Shown here in pieces: positions 25,679 to 33,396 of a stretch of 64,000 nt of DNA (position 1 is its first letter; every line of letters starts with the position of its first letter). Source of the stretch: Leeuwenhoekiella sp. MAR_2009_132. Its GTDB lineage: Bacteria > Bacteroidota > Bacteroidia > Flavobacteriales > Flavobacteriaceae. The position numbers and the translations under genes were made by a program. Under the pieces are notes generated by a model. The model had not been told where the DNA came from. It did no database searches and was given only the letters and a program-made list of their open reading frames with translations. The DNA is taken from NCBI RefSeq assembly GCF_000687915.1, contig NZ_JHZY01000004.1, positions 1,126,001 through 1,190,000 on the forward strand. Direction: 5' to 3'.

Positions 25679-26291
25679 GAGCGCTTAATATCAACAGTAG
25701 TTCTGAGAGTATAGACATCCCTTTATCTTTATTATACCACAATTGCAACTCTTCTTTAAATGAAGGTTTAATCTCACCATATTTTGCCTTGTCATCAACT
25801 AATTTTTGAGCCGGTGCAGAACGCGAACCCCAAGAAGTAAGAATTTCCTGAGTAATCGAATCCTGAATAATAAGTTTAGGAATAGACATCGCCCCATTTG
25901 TTAGAAAAGCATCCATCAATTGAGGGTGATCGTCTCTCAAGATTACTTTAAAATTAATCGCCGGTTGTACTTCTGCTATACGATTCATAACGGCGAGTGC
26001 CGGTGGCGCATCACCACACCAGCTTTCAGAAAGTACAAGCCAGTTTAACGGCCTATTAAACGTCTCAATTTGCAATTCTTGATCTTGAGTAAGTCGTAAG
26101 GTTTTATCCCAGCGCTTCATACGCTTATCATTAAGTACTGTGTAATTAGATAGTGCTTCTGATTGGGTGTGACCTGTACTCGTAAAAGAGGCTGCATGCT
26201 TTGCAACCAGTATGCGGTAATCTGCATAGGTCAACCCGCTTACAACAGCCTGCTTTGCAAATTCCTGAACTTCTATAGGATTTAAACTCAT
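25653..26291 (-). CDS. Thioredoxin-fold protein with single-cysteine WCGDA motif
   Basis: 212 residues. The active-site region reads SESWCGDAPPALAVMNRIAE, so the usual CxxC has only its first cysteine (WCGD instead of WCGPC). This is characteristic of the Thioredoxin_9-type family. The cis-proline loop appears as GAMSIPKLII. The N-terminal 90 residues are helical and lack a signal peptide, so it is cytoplasmic. A classical disulfide oxidoreductase role is unlikely with one cysteine; a glutathione-like or peroxidase-partner role is possible. It overlaps the TonB-like gene tail to tail by 26 bp. Confidence 0.82.
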   Translation of the reverse strand: MSLNPIEVQEFAKQAVVSGLTYADYRILVAKHAASFTSTGHTQSEALSNYTVLNDKRMKRWDKTLRLTQDQELQIETFNRPLNWLVLSESWCGDAPPALAVMNRIAEVQPAINFKVILRDDHPQLMDAFLTNGAMSIPKLIIQDSITQEILTSWGSRSAPAQKLVDDKAKYGEIKPSFKEELQLWYNKDKGMSILSELLLILSALNLETQKL

Positions 26292-26384
26292 TTCAAAAAA
26301 GTCGGTATTTAATAACTTAACTTACACCTTTAAAAGGTCACGATTATAAATGTTTATCTTTAAATAATCAGATAAACTAGATTT

Positions 26385-26963
26385 ATGATTATTAACAGAT
26401 GTGGCTGGTGCACAGGAGATGCGCTTTATGAAGCCTACCACGATACCGAGTGGGGCGTTCCCGTTTATGATGATGCAATACTTTTTGAATTCCTAATACT
26501 AGAAACCTTTCAGGCAGGTTTAAGCTGGATTACTATTTTGCGCAAGCGCGAAAACTTCCGCGAAGCGCTAGACAATTTTAACTATAACAAGATCGCCAAC
26601 TATTCTGCTGAAAAGTTAGAAGATCTTATGAGCAATCCCGGAATAATTAGAAATAAACTTAAAATAAAAGCTACCGTATCTAATGCAAAAGCATTTATTA
26701 ATATTCAGGAAGAATTTGGCACGTTTTCAAAATACATTTGGGGGTTTGTAAATCATAAACCGGTACAAAATGCAGTTTTAAATTATAAAGAAGCTTCCCC
26801 AACTACAGCTGTTAGTGATGCACTATCTAAAGATTTAAAAAAACGCGGATTCAAATTTACAGGATCTACCGTTATTTATGCGCATATGCAAGCTACAGGA
26901 ATGGTAAATGATCACGAGATAACTTGTTTTAGATATAATCAAATTAAAGAGTTAAACCCATGA
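26385..26963 (+). CDS. tag: DNA-3-methyladenine glycosylase I
   Basis: 192 residues. The zinc-snap residues of the Tag family are visible: C6 (RCGW), H19 (YEAYHDTEWG), and the C-terminal H-x3-C (NDHEITCF). The blocks FEFLILETFQAGLSWITILRKRENF and ATVSNAKAFI are typical. It excises 3-methyladenine from alkylated DNA. With the alkyltransferase-like protein at the left edge, this is the second alkylation-damage gene in the window. Its end overlaps the next gene by 4 bp (ATGA). Confidence 0.95.
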   Translation: MIINRCGWCTGDALYEAYHDTEWGVPVYDDAILFEFLILETFQAGLSWITILRKRENFREALDNFNYNKIANYSAEKLEDLMSNPGIIRNKLKIKATVSNAKAFINIQEEFGTFSKYIWGFVNHKPVQNAVLNYKEASPTTAVSDALSKDLKKRGFKFTGSTVIYAHMQATGMVNDHEITCFRYNQIKELNP

Positions 26964-27514
26964 GGTTGCTAATATTCTTCATTTTAATCTCTGGTTTGAG
27001 TATGCTAAATGCTCAGGAAGTAAAACAAGAATATGAGCAAAAAATTAATGCTCAACAGATGCCTGTGGAAGCTTTAAAGTATATTGAAAATCTTAAAATA
27101 GAAAAGCAAAAGATGCGTTACTATAAAGAAATAGATGGCGCTGCTACTAGTTTTGAGTCTAAATTTAGATCTAAAGGATATTTATATAGTGTAGAGTTTA
27201 ATGAGAACGGTAAGCTCGAGGATGTAGAAGTTGAAGTTTCAAAAGGCGAAATGAGTAGCGTTATAAAATCAATTGAAGCTTACTTAAGCACTACCTTTGA
27301 CCGGCATAAAATTGAAAAAATTCAGGCGCAGTACCAACCTAATAGTAATTTTATACATATTGCTCCCAGTAATCCTGATGCCTGGGAATTAATAATTGCC
27401 ACAAAAAATACAACCAATAAATTAGAGCGATTTGAAATGACATTTGATCAAAATGGTAATTTTCTAAAATCGCGTGAAGTAGTGAGACAACCGTATGACT
27501 TTTTATTATTCTAG
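26960..27514 (+). CDS. Exported hypothetical protein
   Basis: 184 residues beginning with a signal peptide (MRLLIFFILISGLSMLNAQE, cleavage likely after NAQ). The mature part is soluble and mixed alpha/beta, containing FESKFRSKGYLYSVEFNENG and QYQPNSNFIHIAPSN. I do not recognise the family. It overlaps tag at its start (ATGA) and the DUF2490 gene by 20 bp at its end, so it is translationally coupled to both. A periplasmic partner of the DUF2490 outer-membrane protein is a reasonable guess. Confidence 0.7.
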   Translation: MRLLIFFILISGLSMLNAQEVKQEYEQKINAQQMPVEALKYIENLKIEKQKMRYYKEIDGAATSFESKFRSKGYLYSVEFNENGKLEDVEVEVSKGEMSSVIKSIEAYLSTTFDRHKIEKIQAQYQPNSNFIHIAPSNPDAWELIIATKNTTNKLERFEMTFDQNGNFLKSREVVRQPYDFLLF

Positions 27515-28172
27515 ACTGCTGTTGTTAGCAGTTCTTTTCCCTCTGTGCCTTTTTAGTCAACGCACAGAATTTTTAAACCAGCATGAGCTTTCCTTAAATT
27601 ACAAGCCTGAAACAAGATGGAGTTTTAATTTTGAGTTTACTAATCGCAATACCTTTCCTACATCTGAGGAAGCTTACAAAGTACAGCATTTAGAATTATC
27701 GCACTTTACAACCTACCAAAGTGGTTTCTACGGAAGTTTTAGTCTAGGATTACGCTATAGAAACCGTGATCTATTTGATGCAGAACGCAGTAATGAAGTG
27801 CGCATTACACAGCAATATAATTATGTGAGATCTTATAATCAATATCGCATAGGTCACAGATTTAGGCTAGAAGAACGATTGTATACAGGAGAAACTGCCT
27901 ATAGATTACGCTATAGATTAGGTATTGATTTTCCGCTACAGGGCTTACGTTTAGACACGGGTGAATTTTACACTGCCATTAACTTAGAAAACGTCTATAG
28001 CGTTCAGGATCGGGAGAAACCAGATTTTAATCAGCGGTTGTCGCTAACGCTTGGTAACAAAATAAGCCCTGCGACAAAACTTCAGATTGCTATAGAATAT
28101 AGAAAAGATGATTATTTACTTGAGGAGTCAAACAGAGTATTCTTATATACTTCAGCAAAAATTGATTTATAA
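27495..28172 (+). CDS. DUF2490 outer-membrane protein
   Basis: 225 residues with a signal peptide (LLLLAVLFPLCLFSQ). The rest alternates aromatic and polar residues in strands (WSFNFEFTNRNTF, YGSFSLGLRYRNRD, YNQYRIGHRFRLEERLY, YRLRYRLGIDF, LQIAIEYRKDDY). It ends in VFLYTSAKIDL, typical of a small outer-membrane beta-barrel. This is the DUF2490 pattern common in flavobacteria. Function unknown. The start overlaps the previous gene by 20 bp, and the ATG is chosen because it begins the signal peptide. It is convergent with aat (6-bp overlap). Confidence 0.82.
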   Translation: MTFYYSRLLLLAVLFPLCLFSQRTEFLNQHELSLNYKPETRWSFNFEFTNRNTFPTSEEAYKVQHLELSHFTTYQSGFYGSFSLGLRYRNRDLFDAERSNEVRITQQYNYVRSYNQYRIGHRFRLEERLYTGETAYRLRYRLGIDFPLQGLRLDTGEFYTAINLENVYSVQDREKPDFNQRLSLTLGNKISPATKLQIAIEYRKDDYLLEESNRVFLYTSAKIDL

Positions 28173-28802
28173 CAGATAAGATAAAAATTGAGATCTACTA
28201 ATTTCTGAGGCTCCCATACGCTCCAGATGCTCTGTATAAACCTGGCAATCTATTAAATTGTAATCTTGAGTTTGTAGTTTTTGCGCTAATGTTATAAGTG
28301 CAACCTTACTCGCATTACTCACTTTGGCAAACATACTTTCGCCACAAAATATGTTCTTTTCCTTGAGATTTAAGCCATATAAACCACCTACCAGAGCATC
28401 ATTTTGCCATACCTCAACAGATTCTGCAACGCCTATTTCATGTAATTTTTGATAGGCTTCTAACATCTCATTAGTTATCCAAGTTCCATCTTGACCATCT
28501 CGCTTTATGCGCTTACAATTTAAAACCACATCAAGAAAACAAGTATTGTAAGTCACCCTAAATACCTTTTCGCGTAGAATTTTACGCATTGTTTTTGAGA
28601 TGTGAATTTCGGCAGGTTTCAAGACCATGCGTGGGTCTGGTGACCACCACAAAACCGGCTGCCCATCATTGTACCACGGGAAAATTCCTTTAGAGTAGGC
28701 ATCTAACAATCTATCTACAGATAAATCTGCCCCTACAGCAAGCAAACCATCCTCATCTGCATAGCTGTAATCTGGAAAAGGCTGATGTTTGTTTATATAA
28801 AT
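28167..28802 (-). CDS. aat: Leucyl/phenylalanyl-tRNA-protein transferase, non-canonical start
   Basis: Conserved Aat blocks are clear: FPDYSYADEDGLLAVGADLS, LLDAYSKGIFPWYNDGQPVLWWSPDPRMVL, SESVEVW-type AESVEVWQND, GGLYGLNLKEKNIFCGESMF and LIDCQVYTEHLERMGA. The enzyme adds Leu or Phe to N-terminal Lys/Arg for N-end-rule degradation. The first ATG/GTG/TTG in frame is a TTG at 28745, which would delete the conserved FPDY and GLLA block. Upstream the frame is open to a TAA with codons ATC (28805) and ATT (28802) as the only plausible initiators. I place the start at ATT 28802 provisionally. An AUU or AUC start, or a sequence error, is implied. Confidence 0.82.
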   Translation of the reverse strand: MYINKHQPFPDYSYADEDGLLAVGADLSVDRLLDAYSKGIFPWYNDGQPVLWWSPDPRMVLKPAEIHISKTMRKILREKVFRVTYNTCFLDVVLNCKRIKRDGQDGTWITNEMLEAYQKLHEIGVAESVEVWQNDALVGGLYGLNLKEKNIFCGESMFAKVSNASKVALITLAQKLQTQDYNLIDCQVYTEHLERMGASEISRSQFLSYLL

Positions 28803-28902
28803 GATGACTTTTGTATTTAATTATGATTGATCTTACTACACTAACTCAAGAATAATCAAATTACAATTTTAGTGCCTTATTTTTTTGAAAGTACTATAAA
28901 GA

Positions 28903-28938
28903 AATAACCCCTGTAGTTTTAAGGTTACAGGGGTTATT
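28903..28938. terminator. Terminator between DUF3127 gene and aat
   Basis: AATAACCCCTGTA and TACAGGGGTTATT form a 13-bp stem around a 10-nt loop. It lies just past the DUF3127 stop on the minus strand. Confidence 0.8.
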
Positions 28939-28956
28939 TATTAATTTAAAATTAGA

Positions 28957-29337
28957 TTAAAATGGTAAATCATCGTGATCATCATCATCAAAATCTGAAG
29001 CAGGCTCAAATTGATCTGCTGGTGGTACAGGAGGCATACCTGCAGCACCAGGTGCAGAACCTTCTAGATTCTCTATTCTCCAGCCTTGAATACTGTTAAA
29101 ATATTTTGTCTCTCCTTGTGGATTTACCCACTCACGACCCCGTAAATTAATACTAATTTTTACGTTTTGACCAGGCTTGTAACTGTCTAATAAGTCTGTC
29201 TTATCCTGTACAAACTCAACCATAATATGTTGAGGATACTGCTCCTCAGTAGTTACAACAATCTCACGCTTTCTAAAGCCATTACTTCCAAAGCTTTGCG
29301 TATCGCCTATCATTTTTACTTTTCCCTGTACTTCCAT
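28957..29337 (-). CDS. DUF3127 protein with SSB-like acidic tail
   Basis: 126 residues. The N-terminal 85 residues (MEVQGKVKMIGDTQSFGSNG, KREIVVTTEEQYPQHIMVEF, GQNVKISINLRGREW) match DUF3127 and look like an OB-fold. A Pro/Gly/Ala linker follows. The C-terminus ends DFDDDDHDDLPF, closely resembling the acidic, -DxPF-terminated tail of single-stranded DNA-binding proteins. It may bind nucleic acid and recruit SSB-interacting proteins, which is inference. It lies 33 bp after the flavin reductase gene on the same strand. Confidence 0.88.
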   Translation of the reverse strand: MEVQGKVKMIGDTQSFGSNGFRKREIVVTTEEQYPQHIMVEFVQDKTDLLDSYKPGQNVKISINLRGREWVNPQGETKYFNSIQGWRIENLEGSAPGAAGMPPVPPADQFEPASDFDDDDHDDLPF

Positions 29338-29370
29338 CTTAGTTGTTTATTGTTATACGTGCCTTTTGTA

Positions 29371-30252
29371 TTAGGCTAAAATTAATTTCCAGGCATCACC
29401 TGTATTATCTTGATTAATCAAGTCGCGCACTTTTAAATGCAGTTCTTGATCTTCTTTATTGGTTATCAGAAGTTTTAAATCTTCATTATTATCTAAAAAA
29501 GCTGTGATCTCTTCTGCTGAAGGTACACGCTCTACGTTTCCTAATTTACCTAAATCATTACCCGTAAGCACACTACTATACCTAAATTTTTCAGGAATTT
29601 GATCTACGCCTATGCCTAAATTACGCAAAGGTTTTGGTACTTCAAACATTCCTTCTATGGCGCGTGTATACCAGTTAGCTCCCATACGGGCAACTAAATC
29701 TAGTTTATGCTCATTAATGGTGAGGTCTTCATTTAAAATCGCTTTCTGTATATGTATTTTTACAATTTCGCAAATTACAAGATTACCTGCTCCACCCTCA
29801 TTTCCTAATGCAACAACATCTTTTACCTTACATTCAAATTGTACAGGTGATTCTTTCACTCTAAAAGGCTTCACAACTTCAGAAACTTCTTTTGTAAACC
29901 CTCCTTTTATAAATTCATCTACACCGGCGTCATAATCTGTGCTCGTAAGAGACATTTGCTGTACCATCGCATAATTAACACTATTTACAACCACTTCTCC
30001 CGTAGCTATAATATTATCTAAGGTATGCTTAGTCGTATTATCTCTACCCCGTCGTACCGGCGAAAATACCACGACAGGCGGGTTAGAACTAAACACATTA
30101 AAAAAGCTGTAGGGTGCCAGATTAGGCCTCCCGTCTGCATCTAATGTGCTTGCAAAAGCTATAGGTCTGGGGCCTACAGAACCAGACAAAATGCCATAAA
30201 CGCTGGCATTATCTGTATTTGCAGGATCAATGGTAACAAATTCTTTGTTCAT
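29371..30252 (-). CDS. Flavin reductase family (FMN-binding split barrel) protein
   Basis: 293 residues. The N-terminal domain has the flavin-reductase split-barrel pattern: GSVGPRPIAFASTLDADGRPNLAPYSFFNVFS, then VVFSPVRRGRD and GEVVVNSVNYAMVQQMSLTS. The C-terminal extension (about residues 210-293) carries AEEITAFLDNNEDLKLLI and is common in the Bacteroidota branch. It would bind FMN and reduce it with NAD(P)H, or act as an oxidoreductase on another substrate. It starts a two-gene unit with the DUF3127 gene and has a promoter box almost touching its ATG. Confidence 0.9.
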   Translation of the reverse strand: MNKEFVTIDPANTDNASVYGILSGSVGPRPIAFASTLDADGRPNLAPYSFFNVFSSNPPVVVFSPVRRGRDNTTKHTLDNIIATGEVVVNSVNYAMVQQMSLTSTDYDAGVDEFIKGGFTKEVSEVVKPFRVKESPVQFECKVKDVVALGNEGGAGNLVICEIVKIHIQKAILNEDLTINEHKLDLVARMGANWYTRAIEGMFEVPKPLRNLGIGVDQIPEKFRYSSVLTGNDLGKLGNVERVPSAEEITAFLDNNEDLKLLITNKEDQELHLKVRDLINQDNTGDAWKLILA

Positions 30253-30256
30253 TTTG

Positions 30257-30264
30257 CAAAGGTA
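30257..30264 (-). promoter_or_regulatory. -7 box just upstream of flavin reductase
   Basis: The minus strand reads TACCTTTG, a TAnnTTTG match ending four bases before the ATG at 30252. If used, the transcript would be leaderless or nearly so. No clear -33 element was identified. Confidence 0.4.
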
Positions 30265-30434
30265 GGCATACGGTATTACACTTAAAACCGTTTTGATTAC
30301 AATAATTCTCTAAGAAATACTTTATATTTAATTAGGTCTCTTTACTATTTTACAGACCATAATCCGGGAAAAAAACCTAAGATTTGTACAGATATATTAA
30401 AACGCGTTTTTTTTAGATTAAAGACAGGAACTTT

Positions 30435-31586
30435 ATGAATTTTAACCCAGATCAACGGTTCTCCCGCTGGTTTATAATCTTTGCTGCTGTAGTTATTACA
30501 GCCCTAATTCTCTGGAATGTTTCTTTATTCTTTGACCAGCTCAAACAGTCAGAGCGTGATCGTATGCAGATCTGGGCCTCTTCTATGGAAGCTTTTAATA
30601 CTGAAGATATTAATCAATACTATGCCCTAAGCCAGAAAATAAATTCAAAAAATCAATACATCCCAATTATAATAACTGATGATCAGGACAGTATTGTAAA
30701 CAGTATAAATATTCCTGATGCAGTACTTAAAGATGCCGTACGGTCACAAGAGCTTTTAATGGAGATGGCCGCCGAAAACGAACCCATACGCATCGACATC
30801 ACCGGCGGTGATTTGCAATATGCATACTACGGGCATTCTCCTGTTATTAATCAGCTTAAGTACTTTCCTATTGTTTTAGTGATAATCGTCATCCTGTTTA
30901 TTGCTGTAATTTATTTCTTTTACGCCACCTCAAAAGCTTCTGAGCAAAATCTTGTCTGGGCAGGTATGGCAAAAGAAACGGCACATCAAATAGGAACACC
31001 GTTATCATCACTGGTGGGATGGACAGAAATTTTAAAAAGTGAAAATGTAAATCCCGAATATCTGATAGAGATCAATAAAGATATTACCAGACTAGAAACC
31101 ATCACCGGCAGGTTTTCTAAGATAGGAAGCATCCCAAAACTAGAGCGTAAGAATATAATTCTAGAAACACAGGATGCCTTTGAATACCTTTCTAAACGCA
31201 GCTCTAAACTTATAGATTTTGAAATAGACGTACCTCAGGGAGAACTTTATGTAATGCTCAATAAAGAGCTTTTTGCCTGGAGTATAGAAAACCTTGTAAA
31301 AAATGCAATTGATGCCATGAAAGGCAAGGGAGCTTTAAAGTTAACTCTAAAACGAGATACGCGCTACGCTAAAATTTTAATTAAAGACACCGGTAAAGGA
31401 ATTCCTAAAATGAATTTCTCTACAATTTTTGAACCCGGCTACACCACTAAGAAAAGAGGTTGGGGGCTGGGCTTATCACTTACGAAGCGTATTATAGAAG
31501 AATATCACGATGGGCAGGTGCGGGTTTTACATAGCGAAATAAATAAAGGGACAACATTTCAAATTGCCTTAAAACTGGTAGATTAA
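30435..31586 (+). CDS. Sensor histidine kinase
   Basis: 383 residues with two membrane helices (about 13-32 and 141-163) bounding a small periplasmic sensor region of about 105 residues. The H-box is atypical: GMAKETAHQIGTPLSSLVGW, with histidine followed by QIGTPL rather than ELRTPL. The ATPase domain is complete: N-box ENLVKNAIDAM, IKDTGKGIPK, FEPGYTTKKRGWGLGLSLTKRII. The partner regulator is not adjacent. Its stop overlaps the Nudix ATG by one base. It may report envelope state, but the signal is unknown. Confidence 0.9.
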   Translation: MNFNPDQRFSRWFIIFAAVVITALILWNVSLFFDQLKQSERDRMQIWASSMEAFNTEDINQYYALSQKINSKNQYIPIIITDDQDSIVNSINIPDAVLKDAVRSQELLMEMAAENEPIRIDITGGDLQYAYYGHSPVINQLKYFPIVLVIIVILFIAVIYFFYATSKASEQNLVWAGMAKETAHQIGTPLSSLVGWTEILKSENVNPEYLIEINKDITRLETITGRFSKIGSIPKLERKNIILETQDAFEYLSKRSSKLIDFEIDVPQGELYVMLNKELFAWSIENLVKNAIDAMKGKGALKLTLKRDTRYAKILIKDTGKGIPKMNFSTIFEPGYTTKKRGWGLGLSLTKRIIEEYHDGQVRVLHSEINKGTTFQIALKLVD

Positions 31587-32173
31587 TGAATAAGAATGTA
31601 AGAAATATGAGCGTTACCGTGTTGTCTGACAACTGGTACACGCTTAATAAAGTAGATTTTGAATACCTCAACAAGGATAAGGAGTGGGAGAAACAATCTC
31701 GCGAAGCCTACGACAGAGGTAATGGTGCTGTTGTATTACTCTACAATGTTCAACAAAAGACTGTAATTCTTACCCGCCAATTTAGAATGCCTACTTATTT
31801 GAATAAAAATGAAGATGGGATGATGATTGAGGCCTGTGCAGGGCTGCTAGATGAAAACGATCCTACTACAGCTATTCTAAAAGAGATTGAAGAAGAAACA
31901 GGTTACAAAGTAGATACGGCTACAAAAATCTTTGAATCTTATATGTCACCCGGCTCAGTTACCGAAATCTTACACTTTTTTATCGCAGAATATTCTAAGA
32001 AACAAAAAGTATCTGAAGGCGGCGGAGCTGCAGATGAGACAGAAAATATTGAAGTACTTGAATACCAATTTGAAGAAGCAATAAACCTTATGAAAACTGG
32101 CGCTATAAAAGATGCCAAAACAATTATGCTTCTACAATATGCTCAAATAAATCTGGTAGATCTTGCTAAATAA
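31586..32173 (+). CDS. nudK: Nudix hydrolase, GDP-mannose pyrophosphatase-like (NudK)
   Basis: 195 residues. The Nudix box is AGLLDENDPTTAILKEIEEETGY: the helical REUxEExGU part is kept with a conservative Arg-to-Lys change. The upstream RGNGAVVLLYN and LTRQFRMPTY and the downstream YMSPGSVTEILHFF match the NudK branch, which hydrolyses GDP-mannose and related sugar nucleotides. It overlaps the kinase gene by one base (TAATG) and is probably co-expressed with it. GDP-mannose turnover could connect to the mannose synthase at 11.4 kb, which is inference. Confidence 0.88.
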   Translation: MNKNVRNMSVTVLSDNWYTLNKVDFEYLNKDKEWEKQSREAYDRGNGAVVLLYNVQQKTVILTRQFRMPTYLNKNEDGMMIEACAGLLDENDPTTAILKEIEEETGYKVDTATKIFESYMSPGSVTEILHFFIAEYSKKQKVSEGGGAADETENIEVLEYQFEEAINLMKTGAIKDAKTIMLLQYAQINLVDLAK

Positions 32174-32206
32174 TTTAATTTAGCGGCATCAATCAATAGA
32201 TGAATT

Positions 32207-32560
32207 ATGGCTACTACGTACGTTAAATTTGGTGAATCCAAAATACGTAACAATTGTCCTAAATGTTTTGCCCAGGACGGTCTCGTTTTCAGTTTCTCTA
32301 ATAAAGTAGTGGAGAATAAATTAATGAGTAAGGCCACAAAAGAAATTAAAGGAGAACTTACATGCAGTCATTGCGAAACCGTCATCTATCCTGCACTATG
32401 GACTGATGAAATTGACCGTGTATATCTGTACAATTTAAAACGCATAGGCAATCCTGAAGTTTACACCCGTTTTAAACCTTTAGCAGTAGGTATTTTTGTA
32501 GGAATTACTATAGCTATTGCAGGTGCAGCATTTGCATTTTACAAATTACAACAACCTTAA
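32207..32560 (+). CDS. Small zinc-ribbon protein with C-terminal membrane anchor
   Basis: 117 residues. Two CxxC pairs (NCPKCFA near residue 16 and TCSHCETVIYP near 52) suggest a zinc ribbon. A single hydrophobic helix near the C-terminus (FKPLAVGIFVGITIAIAGAAF) would anchor it in the inner membrane with the ribbon in the cytoplasm. I do not recognise a named family. It follows the Nudix gene by 33 bp on the same strand. Function unknown. Confidence 0.72.
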   Translation: MATTYVKFGESKIRNNCPKCFAQDGLVFSFSNKVVENKLMSKATKEIKGELTCSHCETVIYPALWTDEIDRVYLYNLKRIGNPEVYTRFKPLAVGIFVGITIAIAGAAFAFYKLQQP

Positions 32561-32622
32561 AAAATCTACTTCGGCATTTTATTTCTTTGCTGAACTATAT
32601 TAAATATACTTCATCAAGAATC

Positions 32623-33012
32623 TTATATCGCAGCATTGATTTGAGATGCTAGTTCTTTAAATTCAGCCTCTGTAAGAGATTGTTTTGAAATAAAACGGGC
32701 ATCTTCCATAGTCGTTAAGGGTATTAAATGTACGTGCACATGGGGCACTTCAAGACCTATAACAGAAACTCCTATTCGTTTACAATCTACTACCTTTTCA
32801 AGAGCAATTGCCACTTTTCGGCTAAATGCCATAAGCGCAATATATTCGGGCTCAGAAAGATCAAATAATTTATTTACTTCTTTCTTAGGAATACATAATG
32901 TATGCCCTTTGGCATTTGGGTTTACATCTAAAATTGCAATATGATTGTCATCTTCTGCAACGATATGACCCGGGATCTCGCGATTTATTATTTTAGTGAA
33001 AATTGATGGCAT
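32623..33012 (-). CDS. HIT-family protein
   Basis: 129 residues. The histidine triad is HVHVH (residues 91-95), preceded by IFTKIINREIPGHIVAEDD and NAKGHTLCIPKKEV, the normal HIT (Hint/Fhit-like) layout. It would hydrolyse a nucleotide phosphoramidate or similar nucleotide conjugate. From memory this gene usually sits next to greA in flavobacteria. Here the SusC/SusD/hydrolase locus lies between them. Confidence 0.94.
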   Translation of the reverse strand: MPSIFTKIINREIPGHIVAEDDNHIAILDVNPNAKGHTLCIPKKEVNKLFDLSEPEYIALMAFSRKVAIALEKVVDCKRIGVSVIGLEVPHVHVHLIPLTTMEDARFISKQSLTEAEFKELASQINAAI

Positions 33013-33396
33013 AATAATTTGCTTATTTTTCTCGAAGGTAACGAGAATGTGTTTTTCTTCCTAATTTAAAATTCTTCAAGCATCACATTTAGCAAAATAA
33101 CGCTGATTGCACTACTAAAATATGACCCTTTTTTAACAAAATTTAAAGCATATCCCAACAGGCTAATGTATTCTCAGTTTTTCTTGAAATCCTTGCTTTT
33201 TTATGTGCCTATTTATTAAATGATACATAAAAAGCCGATTAAAGTATTAATTGGTTTTCATTTTTTAAAAAGTAAATGATGCAAAATTCGTCGTCTGTCG
33301 ATTCACAAGTGACGTCTGTCTAATTCATTATGTTTTTTTTAACCTTTTCTGCTACTTAGATGTAACTAACAATTAGATCTATTAAATAAAACATTT
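33013..33396 (+). promoter_or_regulatory. Upstream region of susC-like gene with paired direct repeats
   Basis: A 384-bp gene-free region. A word CGTCTGTC occurs at 33292-33299 and 33313-33320, extended by ATTCA-type sequence after each, with a 21-bp period. Two helical turns between them suggests an operator for a dimeric regulator, about 80-100 bp before the susC ATG at 33397. No hybrid two-component or ECF sigma gene is adjacent. Elsewhere the region is AT-rich with no recognised structure. Confidence 0.4.
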
